NCBI GenBank assembly: GCA_937914895.1
Contig: CALGIL010000279.1
Location: 1-11,265, forward strand
DNA: 11,265 nucleotides
Origin: an uncultured Angelakisella sp.
Lineage (GTDB): Bacteria > Bacillota > Clostridia > Oscillospirales > Ruminococcaceae
Direction: 5' to 3'
The notes beneath the pieces were generated by a model. It saw only the letters and a program-made list of their open reading frames with translations. It was not told the origin of the DNA and searched no databases. The translations under genes and the position numbers were made by a program. This document shows positions 1 to 7,500 of the stretch, in pieces. Every line of letters begins with the position of its first letter. Position 1 is the stretch's first letter.

Positions 1-68
1 GAACGGGATGGGGGACGCCTGTCCTGCCTGACGAAAGCACGGGTGGCTTCTGATTTTACCAGCGGCAA

Positions 69-84
69 CCCTTTGCACAAAGGG
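69..84. repeat. Perfect inverted repeat CCCTTTG-CA-CAAAGGG
   Basis: Two 7-base arms flank a 2-base centre. The centre is too short for a full RNA hairpin loop, though losing one pair would allow one. There is no T-tract after it, so it is not a typical terminator. It could be part of a dispersed intergenic repeat family; copy number elsewhere in the genome cannot be judged from this window. Confidence 0.45.
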
Positions 85-105
85 AGGACTTCATAACAAT
101 TTGGT

Positions 106-125
106 CCAGCTTTTTTAAAAGCTGG
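106..125. repeat. Perfect inverted repeat CCAGCTTTT-TT-AAAAGCTGG
   Basis: Nine-base arms surround a TT centre. It is followed by a second hairpin at 133-147 (CGGGGC-AAA-GCCCCG). The pair of adjacent hairpins, A/T-rich then G/C-rich, has the look of a REP-like intergenic element. A role as a transcription terminator for the gene upstream of the window is possible, but no U-tract follows the stem. Confidence 0.45.
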
Positions 126-132
126 TGGGGTG

Positions 133-147
133 CGGGGCAAAGCCCCG
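133..147. repeat. Short GC-rich hairpin CGGGGC-AAA-GCCCCG
   Basis: A 6-bp perfect stem with an AAA loop lies 7 bases after the 106-125 inverted repeat. The following bases (TGACCTGTCTTTTAACC) contain only a TTTT run, 10 bases after the stem, so termination would be weak. It probably belongs to the same intergenic element as the preceding repeat. Confidence 0.4.
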
Positions 148-195
148 TGACCTGTCTTTTAACCTTCAATTCTCCTCCAGAAAGGAGCAGAGCCC

Positions 196-936
196 ATGCT
201 GAGAATCATCGGCGCCACCGATAAAGGGATGGTCCGCGAGGTCAACGAGGACCGCTTTGCCGGCGAGGTCTTTTCCCCGGACCTGGCCTATGGCGTGGTC
301 TGCGACGGCATGGGGGGCGAAAACGCCGGCGCGGTGGCCAGCGCCCTTGCCTGCGAGGAGATCCGCCGGATGATGGAATCCTCCTGCCGGGCGGGGATGG
401 ACGAGCGCAGCACCTACTACCTCTTGGAGATGGCCGTGGCCACCGCCAACACGGTGGTGCACGACAAGGCCCGCCAGGACCCGGACAACATGGGGGGCAT
501 GGGCACCACCGTCTGCCTGGTGGTGGTCAGCGGCGGCAACGCCTATGTGGCCAACGTGGGGGATACCCGGGCCTATCTGCTGCGGGACGGCGTCCTTAAA
601 CAGCTGACTTTGGACCACAACGTCACCCAGATGCTGCTGGACCAGGGGGAACTGACCCCCGAGGAGGCCCGGGACCACGAGGGGCGCCACTACCTGACCA
701 AGGCGGTGGGCATTGCCCGGACGGTGGACCCCGCCTACGGCCAGACCCCTCTTGGGCCAGGGGACGCGGTGCTCATCTGCTCCGACGGGCTGTACAACAT
801 GGTGCCCCCGTCCGACCTTGCGGGCCTGGCGGCCCGGGCGGTCCAGACGGACGACGGCAGGTGCCTTATCGAGGCGGCCAACCGGGGCGGCGGCCGGGAC
901 AACATTACCGCGGTGATCATCGCGTGCTGGAGGTGA
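196..936 (+). CDS. prpC: PP2C-family Ser/Thr protein phosphatase (PrpC/Stp type)
   Basis: This is a 246-residue soluble PPM phosphatase, the usual length for the bacterial single-domain form. It removes phosphate from proteins phosphorylated by the PASTA kinase encoded next to it, using two or three bound metal ions (Mn2+/Mg2+). Family motifs are visible in order: VREVNEDR (residues 13-20), the metal-binding DGMGG (37-41), a GTT...VGDTRAYLLR strand pair, LTKAVG, SDG at 196-198, and the terminal GRDN, whose D235 is the late metal ligand. All key acidic residues are present. AAAGGAG at 181-187 gives a good ribosome-binding site for the ATG. Its stop codon lies inside the Shine-Dalgarno of prkC, so the two are translationally close. 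The cytoplasmic location follows from the absence of a signal or membrane segment. Confidence 0.95.
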   Translation: MLRIIGATDKGMVREVNEDRFAGEVFSPDLAYGVVCDGMGGENAGAVASALACEEIRRMMESSCRAGMDERSTYYLLEMAVATANTVVHDKARQDPDNMGGMGTTVCLVVVSGGNAYVANVGDTRAYLLRDGVLKQLTLDHNVTQMLLDQGELTPEEARDHEGRHYLTKAVGIARTVDPAYGQTPLGPGDAVLICSDGLYNMVPPSDLAGLAARAVQTDDGRCLIEAANRGGGRDNITAVIIACWR

Positions 937-941
937 GACGG

Positions 942-2906
942 ATGGATCATGTACTGGGAAAGATGCTGGAGGGCCGGTACCTGCTGGAGGAGCTTATAGG
1001 CGTGGGCGGCATGGCCAACGTCTATAAGGGCTACGACACGGTGGAGCAGCGCCCGGTGGCGGTCAAAATGCTCCGGGACGAATACGCCGGCAACGAGGAC
1101 TTCCTCCGCCGCTTCCGCAACGAATCCAAGGCCATTTACTCCCTGAACCACCCCTGTATCGTCAAAATTTACGACGTCATCCTGACCGGGCGCAACCCCG
1201 CCATTGTCATGGAGTACGTGGAGGGCATCACCCTGAAGGAATACATTGACAAAAAAGGCCAGGTGAGCACCCGGGTGGCGGTGGCCCTGACCCTGCAGCT
1301 GATGGCGGCCCTGCAGCACGCCCACGAAAACGGCATTGTCCACCGGGACATCAAGCCCCAGAACATCATGGTCAAAAGCGACGGCACCATTAAGGTGATG
1401 GACTTTGGCATCGCCCGCTTTGCCATGTCCCAGTCCCGCACTCTGACCGACCGGGCCATTGGGTCGGTCCACTATATCAGCCCCGAGCAGGCCATGGGCG
1501 ACGGGGTGGTGGACCACCGCACCGATATTTACTCCGCCGGCGTCATCCTCTTCGAGATGCTCACCGGGCGGCTGCCCTTTGAGGCGGACTCCCCCGTCTC
1601 GGTGGCCATCAAGCAGATCGAGGACAACCCCCTGCGCCCCCGGGAGCTGAACCCCCAGGTGCCCCAGGGGCTGGAGGACATTGTCATGAAGGCCATGGCC
1701 AAGGACCCCGACCGGCGCTATCAGTCCGCCGGGCAGATGTACGGGGACCTGGAGCGGTTTGCCCAGGACCCCGCCACGGTGTTCGGCTATGCCGACGAGG
1801 AGGAGCGGGCGGCCCGGCAGGCGGCAGCCCAGCAGCAGCCTGCCGCCGGGGCCGGGGACGGAAAAAAGACCCCCCGGGGGGGCCGCGGGGGCGGACGGGA
1901 AGGACAAAGGATGGGCAAAAAAAGAACGACGCTGTCGGTTTTGTTTGGCATCACCTGCGCCTTTGCGGCGGGCACCCTGCTGTTTTTGGGGGTGCTGCTG
2001 GTGCAGAACAAGCCCTTTTCCAAGGTGCCGGAGGTGGATATGCCCTCCCTTGTGGGGCTGAGCTATAACGACGTGTCCAAGGACCGCACCTACGGCGACT
2101 TCAACTTTGAAATTGAGGCCCAGGAATTTAACCAGCAGTATGAAAAGGGGGTCATCTTCGAGCAGTCCCCCACCTCGGGCAAGCGGGTGAAAAAGGGCGT
2201 TACCGTCAAGGTAAAGGTGAGCACCGGCGCCCAGACCGTCACCCTGCCGGACTTTGGGGGCCAGGAGGCCACCCTGGTGTACGCAAAGCTGACCGAGCTG
2301 GGCCTGCGCTATACCTTCCAGGAGGAATTTAACGACACGGTGGCCGAGGGACAGGTTATTTACACCGACCCGGGCAAAAACGAAAGCCTGCCCGCGGGCG
2401 AGACGGTGACCGTCTATGTCAGTAAGGGCAGCGGCAAGGCCAAGGTGATGGTGCCGGACCTGGTGGGCCACGACATCGGCTATGCCACCGAGCTGCTGAC
2501 CGAGGCGGGGCTGACCATCTCGGTGCGGTACGAGGCCAGCATGATGGAGCCGGACATCGTCCTGAGCCAGGTGCCGGGGCACCCCGCCCGGGTGGACCAG
2601 GGCAGCGTGGTGTATGTGACGGTGGCCTCGGAGGACCAGATCCCCGAATCGGGCGCCAGCATTTTGGTGCTGATGCCCCAGAGCATTGAGGAGGATATGG
2701 CCCTGACCGCCGTCATGGACGGGCAGGAGGTCTACCGGGATACGGTGGTGCCCGCCAACCAGCGGTCGGTGCGCATCCCCGTGACGGGGGAGGGCAAATC
2801 CCGGGTGGACATCTACCTGGGGGGCCGGCTGCTTCAGGCCAACGAGGTGGACTTCGAATCCGGCACCAGCCCCAAGATTGTGGATAAAATGTCCGATTTT
2901 GAGTAA
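942..2906 (+). CDS. prkC: Membrane Ser/Thr protein kinase with PASTA repeats (PrkC/StkP type)
   Basis: A 654-residue Hanks-type kinase. The cytoplasmic kinase domain spans about residues 8-275 and has the glycine loop GVGGMANVY (20-28), ATP-anchoring K42, catalytic HRDIKPQN (134-141), DFG (154-156) and SPEQ. A low-complexity Ala/Gln/Gly/Arg linker (about 289-328) leads to one transmembrane helix (about 330-354). Outside the cell are three PASTA repeats (about 362-431, 432-500, 501-568), which in this family bind muropeptides or lipid II. They are followed by an unassigned domain of roughly 85 residues. PrkC couples cell-wall state to division, dormancy exit and stress responses; PrpC is the opposing phosphatase. 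I chose the ATG at 942 because GGAGGTGA lies just upstream and the kinase fold starts there. A longer GTG-initiated reading from 861 would overlap prpC by 76 bases. The gap from prpC is 5 bases. Confidence 0.96.
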   Translation: MDHVLGKMLEGRYLLEELIGVGGMANVYKGYDTVEQRPVAVKMLRDEYAGNEDFLRRFRNESKAIYSLNHPCIVKIYDVILTGRNPAIVMEYVEGITLKEYIDKKGQVSTRVAVALTLQLMAALQHAHENGIVHRDIKPQNIMVKSDGTIKVMDFGIARFAMSQSRTLTDRAIGSVHYISPEQAMGDGVVDHRTDIYSAGVILFEMLTGRLPFEADSPVSVAIKQIEDNPLRPRELNPQVPQGLEDIVMKAMAKDPDRRYQSAGQMYGDLERFAQDPATVFGYADEEERAARQAAAQQQPAAGAGDGKKTPRGGRGGGREGQRMGKKRTTLSVLFGITCAFAAGTLLFLGVLLVQNKPFSKVPEVDMPSLVGLSYNDVSKDRTYGDFNFEIEAQEFNQQYEKGVIFEQSPTSGKRVKKGVTVKVKVSTGAQTVTLPDFGGQEATLVYAKLTELGLRYTFQEEFNDTVAEGQVIYTDPGKNESLPAGETVTVYVSKGSGKAKVMVPDLVGHDIGYATELLTEAGLTISVRYEASMMEPDIVLSQVPGHPARVDQGSVVYVTVASEDQIPESGASILVLMPQSIEEDMALTAVMDGQEVYRDTVVPANQRSVRIPVTGEGKSRVDIYLGGRLLQANEVDFESGTSPKIVDKMSDFE

Positions 2907-2938
2907 ACAGCCTGACAGAGGACAGAGGGCATGGGAGG

Positions 2939-3883
2939 ATGGCATTGACGCAGCAGGAGCGGGAAGGCACCGGGGCGGACGGCATCATCACAAAATCCCA
3001 GGGGGGGTTTTACTGGGTGCGCACCCCCGGGGGGGATCTGGTCTGCCGCGGGCGGGGCCTTTTTCGCAAGACCGACACGGTGCTGGTGGTGGGGGACCGG
3101 GTGACGGTACAGCCCACCGTCACCCCGGGGGAGGGCACCATTGTGGACCTGCTGCCCCGGAAAAACTCCCTTGTCCGCCCGCCGGTGGCCAACCTGGACC
3201 GCCTGGCCCTGGTGGTGTCCGCTGTCCAGCCCTCCCCCAACACCCTGGTCATGGATACGCTGACCGCCATTGCCGCCCAGCGGAACATCGACGTGGTGCT
3301 GGTGTTTACCAAAACCGACCTGGGGGACGTGGGGGAGCTGGCGGACCTCTATGGCCGGGCGGGCTTTCGGGTGTACGCCGTCAACAGCCTGACCGGGGAG
3401 GGCACGGGGCCCCTTAAGGCGCTGTTTTCCCAGGGGCTGACGGCCTTTTGCGGCAACTCCGGCGCCGGCAAATCCAGCCTTTTAAACGCCCTGTTCCCCG
3501 GGCTGGGGCTGGCCACGGGGGAAATCAGCCGCAAGCTGGGCCGGGGCCGCCACACCACCCGCCACGTGGAGCTGTTTGCCGCCGGGGAAGGCCTTATTGC
3601 CGACACGCCGGGTTTTTCGGCGGTGGATTTCCTCCGCTTTGGCAGGATGCTGGCCGCCGACCTTGCCCCCTGCTTTGTGGAGTTCCGGCCCTACCTGGAC
3701 AAATGCCGCTTTAACGGGTGCAGCCACCGGGTGGAGCAGGGCTGCGCGGTGCTGGCGGCGGTGGAGGCGGGGGACATTTCCCAAAGCCGCCACAGCAGCT
3801 ACCTTGCCCTTTACGACCAGCTGAAGGACATCAAAGAGTGGCAGCTGGACAAGCCCGAAGCACAGGGGGAGGACCTGCCATGA
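2939..3883 (+). CDS. rsgA: Ribosome small-subunit-dependent GTPase RsgA (YjeQ/YloQ)
   Basis: A 314-residue circularly permuted GTPase that acts late in 30S subunit maturation and leaves after GTP hydrolysis triggered by the ribosome. An N-terminal OB-fold (about residues 10-70) precedes the GTPase motifs in permuted order: G4 TKTD (124-127), G1 GNSGAGKSS (172-180), a GRGRHTTRH switch I, and G3 DTPG (222-225). The C-terminal zinc knuckle shows the expected C-x4-C-x-H-x5-C pattern at C256, C261, H263 and C269. Length and residues are normal. The start is slightly uncertain. The ATG at 2939 directly abuts a GGGAGG, which would be better spaced for the TTG at 2945; a looser AGAGGG further up could serve the ATG. 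It lies 32 bases after prkC and overlaps thiN by 4 bases (ATGA). PASTA kinases are reported to phosphorylate RsgA in some Firmicutes, which fits the linkage. Confidence 0.95.
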   Translation: MALTQQEREGTGADGIITKSQGGFYWVRTPGGDLVCRGRGLFRKTDTVLVVGDRVTVQPTVTPGEGTIVDLLPRKNSLVRPPVANLDRLALVVSAVQPSPNTLVMDTLTAIAAQRNIDVVLVFTKTDLGDVGELADLYGRAGFRVYAVNSLTGEGTGPLKALFSQGLTAFCGNSGAGKSSLLNALFPGLGLATGEISRKLGRGRHTTRHVELFAAGEGLIADTPGFSAVDFLRFGRMLAADLAPCFVEFRPYLDKCRFNGCSHRVEQGCAVLAAVEAGDISQSRHSSYLALYDQLKDIKEWQLDKPEAQGEDLP

Positions 3884-4518
3884 AGCGATGCGTCGTCCTC
3901 TGTGCCGGGGCCATTGGCCCCGGGGCCCTGGCCCGGTGTGCCCCCGCCCCCGACGACCTCCTTATTGCGGCGGACGGGGGGTACCTGCGGGCCCGGGAGC
4001 TGGGCCTTGTGCCGGACCTGATTTTGGGGGATTTTGATTCCGCCCCCGCCCCCGACGACCCCCGGGTGGTCCGGTACCCCGTCCGCAAGGACGACACCGA
4101 CTCCCTGCTGGCGGTCAAAGAGGGCCTGGCCCGGGGGTGCGGCCGGTTTGTCCTGTTGGGGGGCCTGGGGGGCCGGCTGGACCACACCCTGGCCAACCTC
4201 CAGCTGCTGCTGTACTTAAAGGACCGGGGCGCCGACGGGGTGCTGCTGGACGACCGGCACACCGTCCGGGTGCTGCGGGACGAGGCTTGGACGGTGGAGC
4301 GGTTTGCGGGGTACCTTTCGCTGTTTGCCATGGCCGGGGACTGCCGGGTGACCCTGACCGGCATGGAATACCCCCTGGAGGACCACCTGCTGACCGGGGC
4401 CTATCCCCTGGGGGTCAGCAACCGGGTGCGGGAGGCCCGGGGGACGGTAACGGTGCGGGACGGCGCTTTGCTGGCGGTGGAATACCGGGAATTTGAAGAC
4501 GAGCGGGAGGAACGCTGA
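3880..4518 (+). CDS. thiN: Thiamine pyrophosphokinase
   Basis: A 212-residue enzyme that transfers pyrophosphate from ATP to thiamine to make thiamine diphosphate, the active cofactor. The catalytic domain shows AADGG (30-34), LGDFDS (49-54), KDDTDS (70-75) and GGRLDH (97-102), the metal and substrate site signature of the family. The C-terminal half (about 125-205) matches the thiamine-binding beta domain, ending in VREARGTVTVRDGALLAVEY. The start is fixed by the ATGA overlap with the rsgA stop, which indicates translational coupling; GGGGGAGG just upstream (3866-3873) is a plausible ribosome-binding site. In many Firmicutes rpe lies between rsgA and thiN; here there is no room for it. Confidence 0.94.
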   Translation: MKRCVVLCAGAIGPGALARCAPAPDDLLIAADGGYLRARELGLVPDLILGDFDSAPAPDDPRVVRYPVRKDDTDSLLAVKEGLARGCGRFVLLGGLGGRLDHTLANLQLLLYLKDRGADGVLLDDRHTVRVLRDEAWTVERFAGYLSLFAMAGDCRVTLTGMEYPLEDHLLTGAYPLGVSNRVREARGTVTVRDGALLAVEYREFEDEREER

Positions 4519-4519
4519 C

Positions 4520-5065
4520 ATGAGGCAAGAGGATCGCACCCTGCTGCGGGAGGCATGGGAGCAAAAGCACATGGTGGTGGTGTACCGGGACGACATCGGG
4601 GGCACCTACTATGGGGGCATTCCGGTGCTGCTGTCCGGGGAGCTGGTGGTGCTGGCTAAGGAGCGGGAGTTTTCTCTGGACGGCTTTGTGGCCCTGCGCC
4701 TGCGGGACATTACCTATGTGGAGCAGTACGACGACAATGACTTCTGCCGCCGGGTGCTGGAGGGCGAGGGGGTCTACCGCCAGGCAGTCCCGCCCAAGCT
4801 GGGGGGCTGCGCCGCCATGGCCCAGCTGCTGGAGGGCATTAAAAAGGGCTACCGGGGCTGGCTGTCGGTGGAGTGCGAAACCCCCGAGGACACCCTTTTT
4901 TATGTGGGGACGGTGCAGTCGGCGGAGGGCGGCGTCCTGACCCTGCGCCGGGTGGACGCCGACGGCGTCTGGCACGGGCAGGCGGCCCAGGTGCCCCTGG
5001 AGGACATCACCTGCGTCACCTTTGGCGGCGCGTACCTTGCCGTCTACGAAAAATACACAAAATAA
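4520..5065 (+). CDS. Unrecognised 181-residue protein with two similar beta-rich halves
   Basis: I do not recognise this family. The protein is soluble, with no signal peptide or membrane segment. It appears to hold two related small beta domains. The first covers about residues 16-80 and contains GGIPVLL, LVVLAKE, a DG turn and LRDITYV at 61-67. The second covers about 112-179 and contains VGTVQS, GVLTLRR, a DG turn and LEDITCV at 160-166. Each has the spacing G-x-I/V, strand, DG turn, L-x-DIT-x-V, short aromatic end, which resembles an SH3- or Sm-like barrel. A glycine- and alanine-containing helix-like linker joins them. The ATG at 4520 follows thiN by one base and has GGGAGGA upstream at good spacing. 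A TTG nine codons earlier (4493) is less likely. Position in the operon suggests a housekeeping role, perhaps with nucleic acid, but that is a guess. Confidence 0.8.
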   Translation: MRQEDRTLLREAWEQKHMVVVYRDDIGGTYYGGIPVLLSGELVVLAKEREFSLDGFVALRLRDITYVEQYDDNDFCRRVLEGEGVYRQAVPPKLGGCAAMAQLLEGIKKGYRGWLSVECETPEDTLFYVGTVQSAEGGVLTLRRVDADGVWHGQAAQVPLEDITCVTFGGAYLAVYEKYTK

Positions 5066-5067
5066 AC

Positions 5068-5086
5068 CGCGGCAGGCAAGGCCGCG
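5068..5086 (+). other. Short intergenic hairpin CGCGGC...GCCGCG
   Basis: A 6-bp GC stem with a 7-base loop lies in the 39-base gap between the unrecognised gene and the helicase gene. No T-tract follows, so it is not an intrinsic terminator. It may affect mRNA stability or translation of the next gene, whose ribosome-binding site AGGAAGGA begins 5 bases later. Confidence 0.35.
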
Positions 5087-5104
5087 CGACAGGAAGGAAC
5101 CGAC

Positions 5105-6250
5105 ATGACCACCTTTGAAGAACTGCCCATATTGGACGAGCTGAGGCGTGCCGCCGGAGAGATGGGTTTTACCGAGATGACCGAGATACAGAAAAAGGCC
5201 ATCCCCGTCATGCTGGAGGGCCGGGAGGTGATTGCCAAGGCCCCCACCGGCACCGGCAAGACCTGCGCCTTTGGCATTCCCATTCTGCAAAACATGGACC
5301 GGGAGGCAAAGCACGCCCAGGCCCTGGTGCTGTGCCCCACCCGGGAGTTGTGCACCCAGATTGTGGACGAATTTCGGGCCCTGGCCCGGTTTTTGCCCGA
5401 GGTACGGGTGGTGGCCGTGTACGGCGGCGCCCCCATGAATAAGCAGGTGACCGCCCTGAAGGCCGGGGCCCAGATTGTGGTGGCCACCCCGGGGCGGCTG
5501 CTGGACCACATGAGCCACAAGACGGTGGACCTGCGCCGGGTGACCACGGTGGTGCTGGACGAGGCCGACGAGATGCTGGACATGGGCTTTATGCCCGACG
5601 TCCGCAAAATTCTGGACCGGGTCAAAAGCCGCAGGCAGATGGTCATGTTTTCGGCCACCATCTCCCGGGAGGTGATGGACATCGGCTGGATGTACCAAAC
5701 CGACGCGGTGGAGCTGACGGTGGAGGCCGTGGACGACAACAAGCCTAAGATTACCCAGTACAGCCTGATGACCACCGGCAAAAAGAAGTTTAACGACCTC
5801 CTTTGGGTCATGCACCACGGGGGCTTTCAGCGGGTGCTTATCTTCTGCAACACCAAATACAGCACCCAGTCCCTCAGCGAGATGTTAAAGGCCCAGGGCT
5901 GGCCCGCCGACTGCATCAACGGGGACATGATGCAAAGCGCCCGGAACGCCATTATGAAGACCTTTAAGGACGGCAACCTGCCCATTATGGTGGCCACCGA
6001 CGTGGCGGCCCGGGGCATTGACGTCAATGACATCGACGCGGTGATCAACTACGACATCCCCCAGGACAACGAGACGTATACCCACCGCATCGGGCGCACC
6101 GCCCGGGCCAAAAAGGAGGGCGTGGCCTACACCTTTTACGCCCCCGGCGAGGCGCCGCGCCTTAAGAGCATCATACGATATACCCGCAACACCATTATTC
6201 CCATGGAGGTGTCCCCCGCCGGGGAGATCCGTTACCCCGGGGAGGAGTAG
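5105..6250 (+). CDS. DEAD-box ATP-dependent RNA helicase
   Basis: A 381-residue protein that consists almost only of the two RecA-like helicase domains, without the long C-terminal RNA-binding tails of CshA, DbpA or DeaD. It unwinds short RNA duplexes using ATP and would act on structured mRNA or ribosomal RNA. Motifs are complete: Q-motif region FTEMTEIQ, motif I APTGTGKT (46-53), Ia PTREL, Ib TPGR, II DEAD (152-155), III SAT (183-185), V ATDVAARGID (from 297) and VI HRIGRTAR (327-334). The C-terminus stops about 45 residues after motif VI. It is eIF4A-like in organisation, so a partner may supply specificity. The start ATG has AGGAAGGA upstream. It sits 39 bases after the preceding gene and 31 bases before the lipoprotein gene. 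Confidence 0.94.
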   Translation: MTTFEELPILDELRRAAGEMGFTEMTEIQKKAIPVMLEGREVIAKAPTGTGKTCAFGIPILQNMDREAKHAQALVLCPTRELCTQIVDEFRALARFLPEVRVVAVYGGAPMNKQVTALKAGAQIVVATPGRLLDHMSHKTVDLRRVTTVVLDEADEMLDMGFMPDVRKILDRVKSRRQMVMFSATISREVMDIGWMYQTDAVELTVEAVDDNKPKITQYSLMTTGKKKFNDLLWVMHHGGFQRVLIFCNTKYSTQSLSEMLKAQGWPADCINGDMMQSARNAIMKTFKDGNLPIMVATDVAARGIDVNDIDAVINYDIPQDNETYTHRIGRTARAKKEGVAYTFYAPGEAPRLKSIIRYTRNTIIPMEVSPAGEIRYPGEE

Positions 6251-6281
6251 GCACCGTGCCAAGCAACGGGAGGGGGCGCCC

Positions 6282-7406
6282 ATGAACAAGGGATTTACGC
6301 TGCTGCTGGCGGCCGTCTGCGCCGCCATGGTTTTGTCCGCCTGCGGCGGGGAGGAAAAAACGCCCCCCACCGTCCCGCCGCCCCCGTCCCACGGGGGGCA
6401 GAGCGAGGGGTCCGCGGGCGGCGGTGCCGCCACCGTGGACGGCCTAATCGACCTGGGCGCGGCCCTGTTTTCGGGGCGCACGGCGGATTTGCAGTGCCAG
6501 ATGACCGAGGCCGGCCTGCTGCTGTGGGACGACCGGGGGGCCGTCCTGTACGACTGCGCCCAAAAAACCGTGCTGGGCCGCTCCGCCGAGGCTATCCGGC
6601 CCCTGGGGGGCGGGCTTTTTTATGCCGTGGAGCGGCGGGGCGAGGGGGATTACCTGGTCACCCTGTACGACCGGCATTTTAAGGCCCTGGCCCAGCACCA
6701 AAGCGACCGTCCGGCCATTCCCGCGTCGGACGGCAGACTGCTGCTGTACGACCAGCGGGAAATTGCCGTCCTGAATACCGAAACCGGCGAGGCGGCCGAA
6801 TTCCGGGTGCAGGATGTGGCGCCGGACTACCCCGGCGGCATCTGGACCCATGTGTTTGACGGGGAGTGGGTGTTTTTTGCGGCCACCTGCAACCCAAACC
6901 CCGTGGGCACCCCCGGCATCGGCGCCTACAATGTGCTGACCGGTCAGGCCCTGTTTGACAGCGACTATTCCGGGAGGTTTACCGGGGTGCCCCGCTGCCT
7001 GGGGGGCGGCAAGGCCCTGTTTTGGCAGGACGGCCGGGCCTATGGCACCGACGGCACTTATGCCGTCCTGCTGGACGCTGCCGCCGGGACCTTTACGAAG
7101 CTGGACGTGGGGACAGAAGCCCTTGGCATGAGCCCGAACGCCCGCCGGCTGGCGGCCCTTTCCACCGGGGAGGACGCGGAGGCCCAGCGAATCCTGCTGA
7201 CCGGCATTGCCGTCTATGAGGCGGATACGCTGGAACAGCGCTTTGCATTTGTGCCGGAGCAACCCCCGGAACCCGACGACCCACCCTATTTTAACAGTCT
7301 CTCGATTTCGGACGACGGCCGCTTTGTGGCCTTCAGCGGCGCTCTGCGGGAAGGGGAACAGCGGCGGCAGACTGTCTTTTTGTACGAGGTGCCCGCCGCG
7401 CCGTAA
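6282..7406 (+). CDS. Putative lipoprotein with beta-propeller-like repeats
   Basis: A 374-residue exported protein. A short positive N-terminus and hydrophobic stretch end in the lipobox LSAC with lipidated C21, so it should be anchored on the outer face of the cytoplasmic membrane. A Pro/Gly/Ser-rich spacer (about 25-55) follows. The rest is built of repeated short beta segments resembling TolB/WD40-like propeller blades. Examples are RLLLYDQREIAVLNTETGEA, ALGMSPNARRLAALS and SLSISDDGRFVAFSG, the last two close to the SPDGRxLAFS blade signature. No catalytic residues are recognisable; a binding or scaffolding role is typical. The ribosome-binding site GGGAGGGGG precedes the ATG. Being in line with the PASTA kinase genes it might act at the envelope, but no functional link is shown by the sequence. 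Confidence 0.82.
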   Translation: MNKGFTLLLAAVCAAMVLSACGGEEKTPPTVPPPPSHGGQSEGSAGGGAATVDGLIDLGAALFSGRTADLQCQMTEAGLLLWDDRGAVLYDCAQKTVLGRSAEAIRPLGGGLFYAVERRGEGDYLVTLYDRHFKALAQHQSDRPAIPASDGRLLLYDQREIAVLNTETGEAAEFRVQDVAPDYPGGIWTHVFDGEWVFFAATCNPNPVGTPGIGAYNVLTGQALFDSDYSGRFTGVPRCLGGGKALFWQDGRAYGTDGTYAVLLDAAAGTFTKLDVGTEALGMSPNARRLAALSTGEDAEAQRILLTGIAVYEADTLEQRFAFVPEQPPEPDDPPYFNSLSISDDGRFVAFSGALREGEQRRQTVFLYEVPAAP

Positions 7407-7448
7407 AGGAAGGGACAAAAGCCTTGCCCCCAGTGGAGAGCTCACCCA

Positions 7449-7477
7449 CCCCAAAGAGGGGAAAACATTACTTTTTT
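7449..7477 (+). terminator. Weak candidate terminator after the lipoprotein gene
   Basis: CCCC-AAAGA-GGGG (7449-7461) is followed, after a 10-base AT-rich gap, by a run of six T (7472-7477). The stem has only 4 pairs and the gap is long, so efficiency would be poor. It is the only candidate in the 94 bases between the lipoprotein stop and the next promoter, so readthrough into the magnesium unit is conceivable. Confidence 0.2.
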
Positions 7478-7500
7478 GTAGAAAAACCCCGGGCGCCGCG

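Larger units (their letters stand above)
1..195. other. Intergenic region upstream of prpC, no gene identified
   Basis: No coding region can be supported here. On the + strand the three frames close at about positions 29-31, 51-53 and 94-96, so the 3' tail of an upstream gene could end at any of these, but the translated tails resemble no family I recognise. In related Firmicutes rlmN often precedes prpC; the typical RlmN C-terminus is not visible. The region holds three perfect inverted repeats, listed separately. I see no convincing -35/-10 pair for the downstream genes, so the operon promoter may lie upstream of the window. Confidence 0.6.

Noticed and set aside
1..96. Open + strand reading frame from the window edge to a TAA at 94-96, as the tail of an upstream gene
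   Set aside because: The translation matches no known C-terminus, and the last part runs through an inverted repeat. The frame ending at 51-53 is equally possible, so no partial gene can be assigned.
861..941. GTG-initiated extension of the PASTA kinase by 27 codons
   Set aside because: It would overlap prpC by 76 bases and adds a sequence unlike any kinase N-terminus. The ATG at 942 has GGAGGTGA upstream and begins just before the kinase fold.
735..2945. A 736-residue open frame on the - strand opposite prkC, and other long - strand frames such as 4415-5818, 6444-7607, 8150-9271 and 9293-11224
   Set aside because: They run antisense to genes with complete, well-known motifs. Their translations are His/Gly/Gln/Val-rich without domains, as expected for the complement of GC-rich codons.
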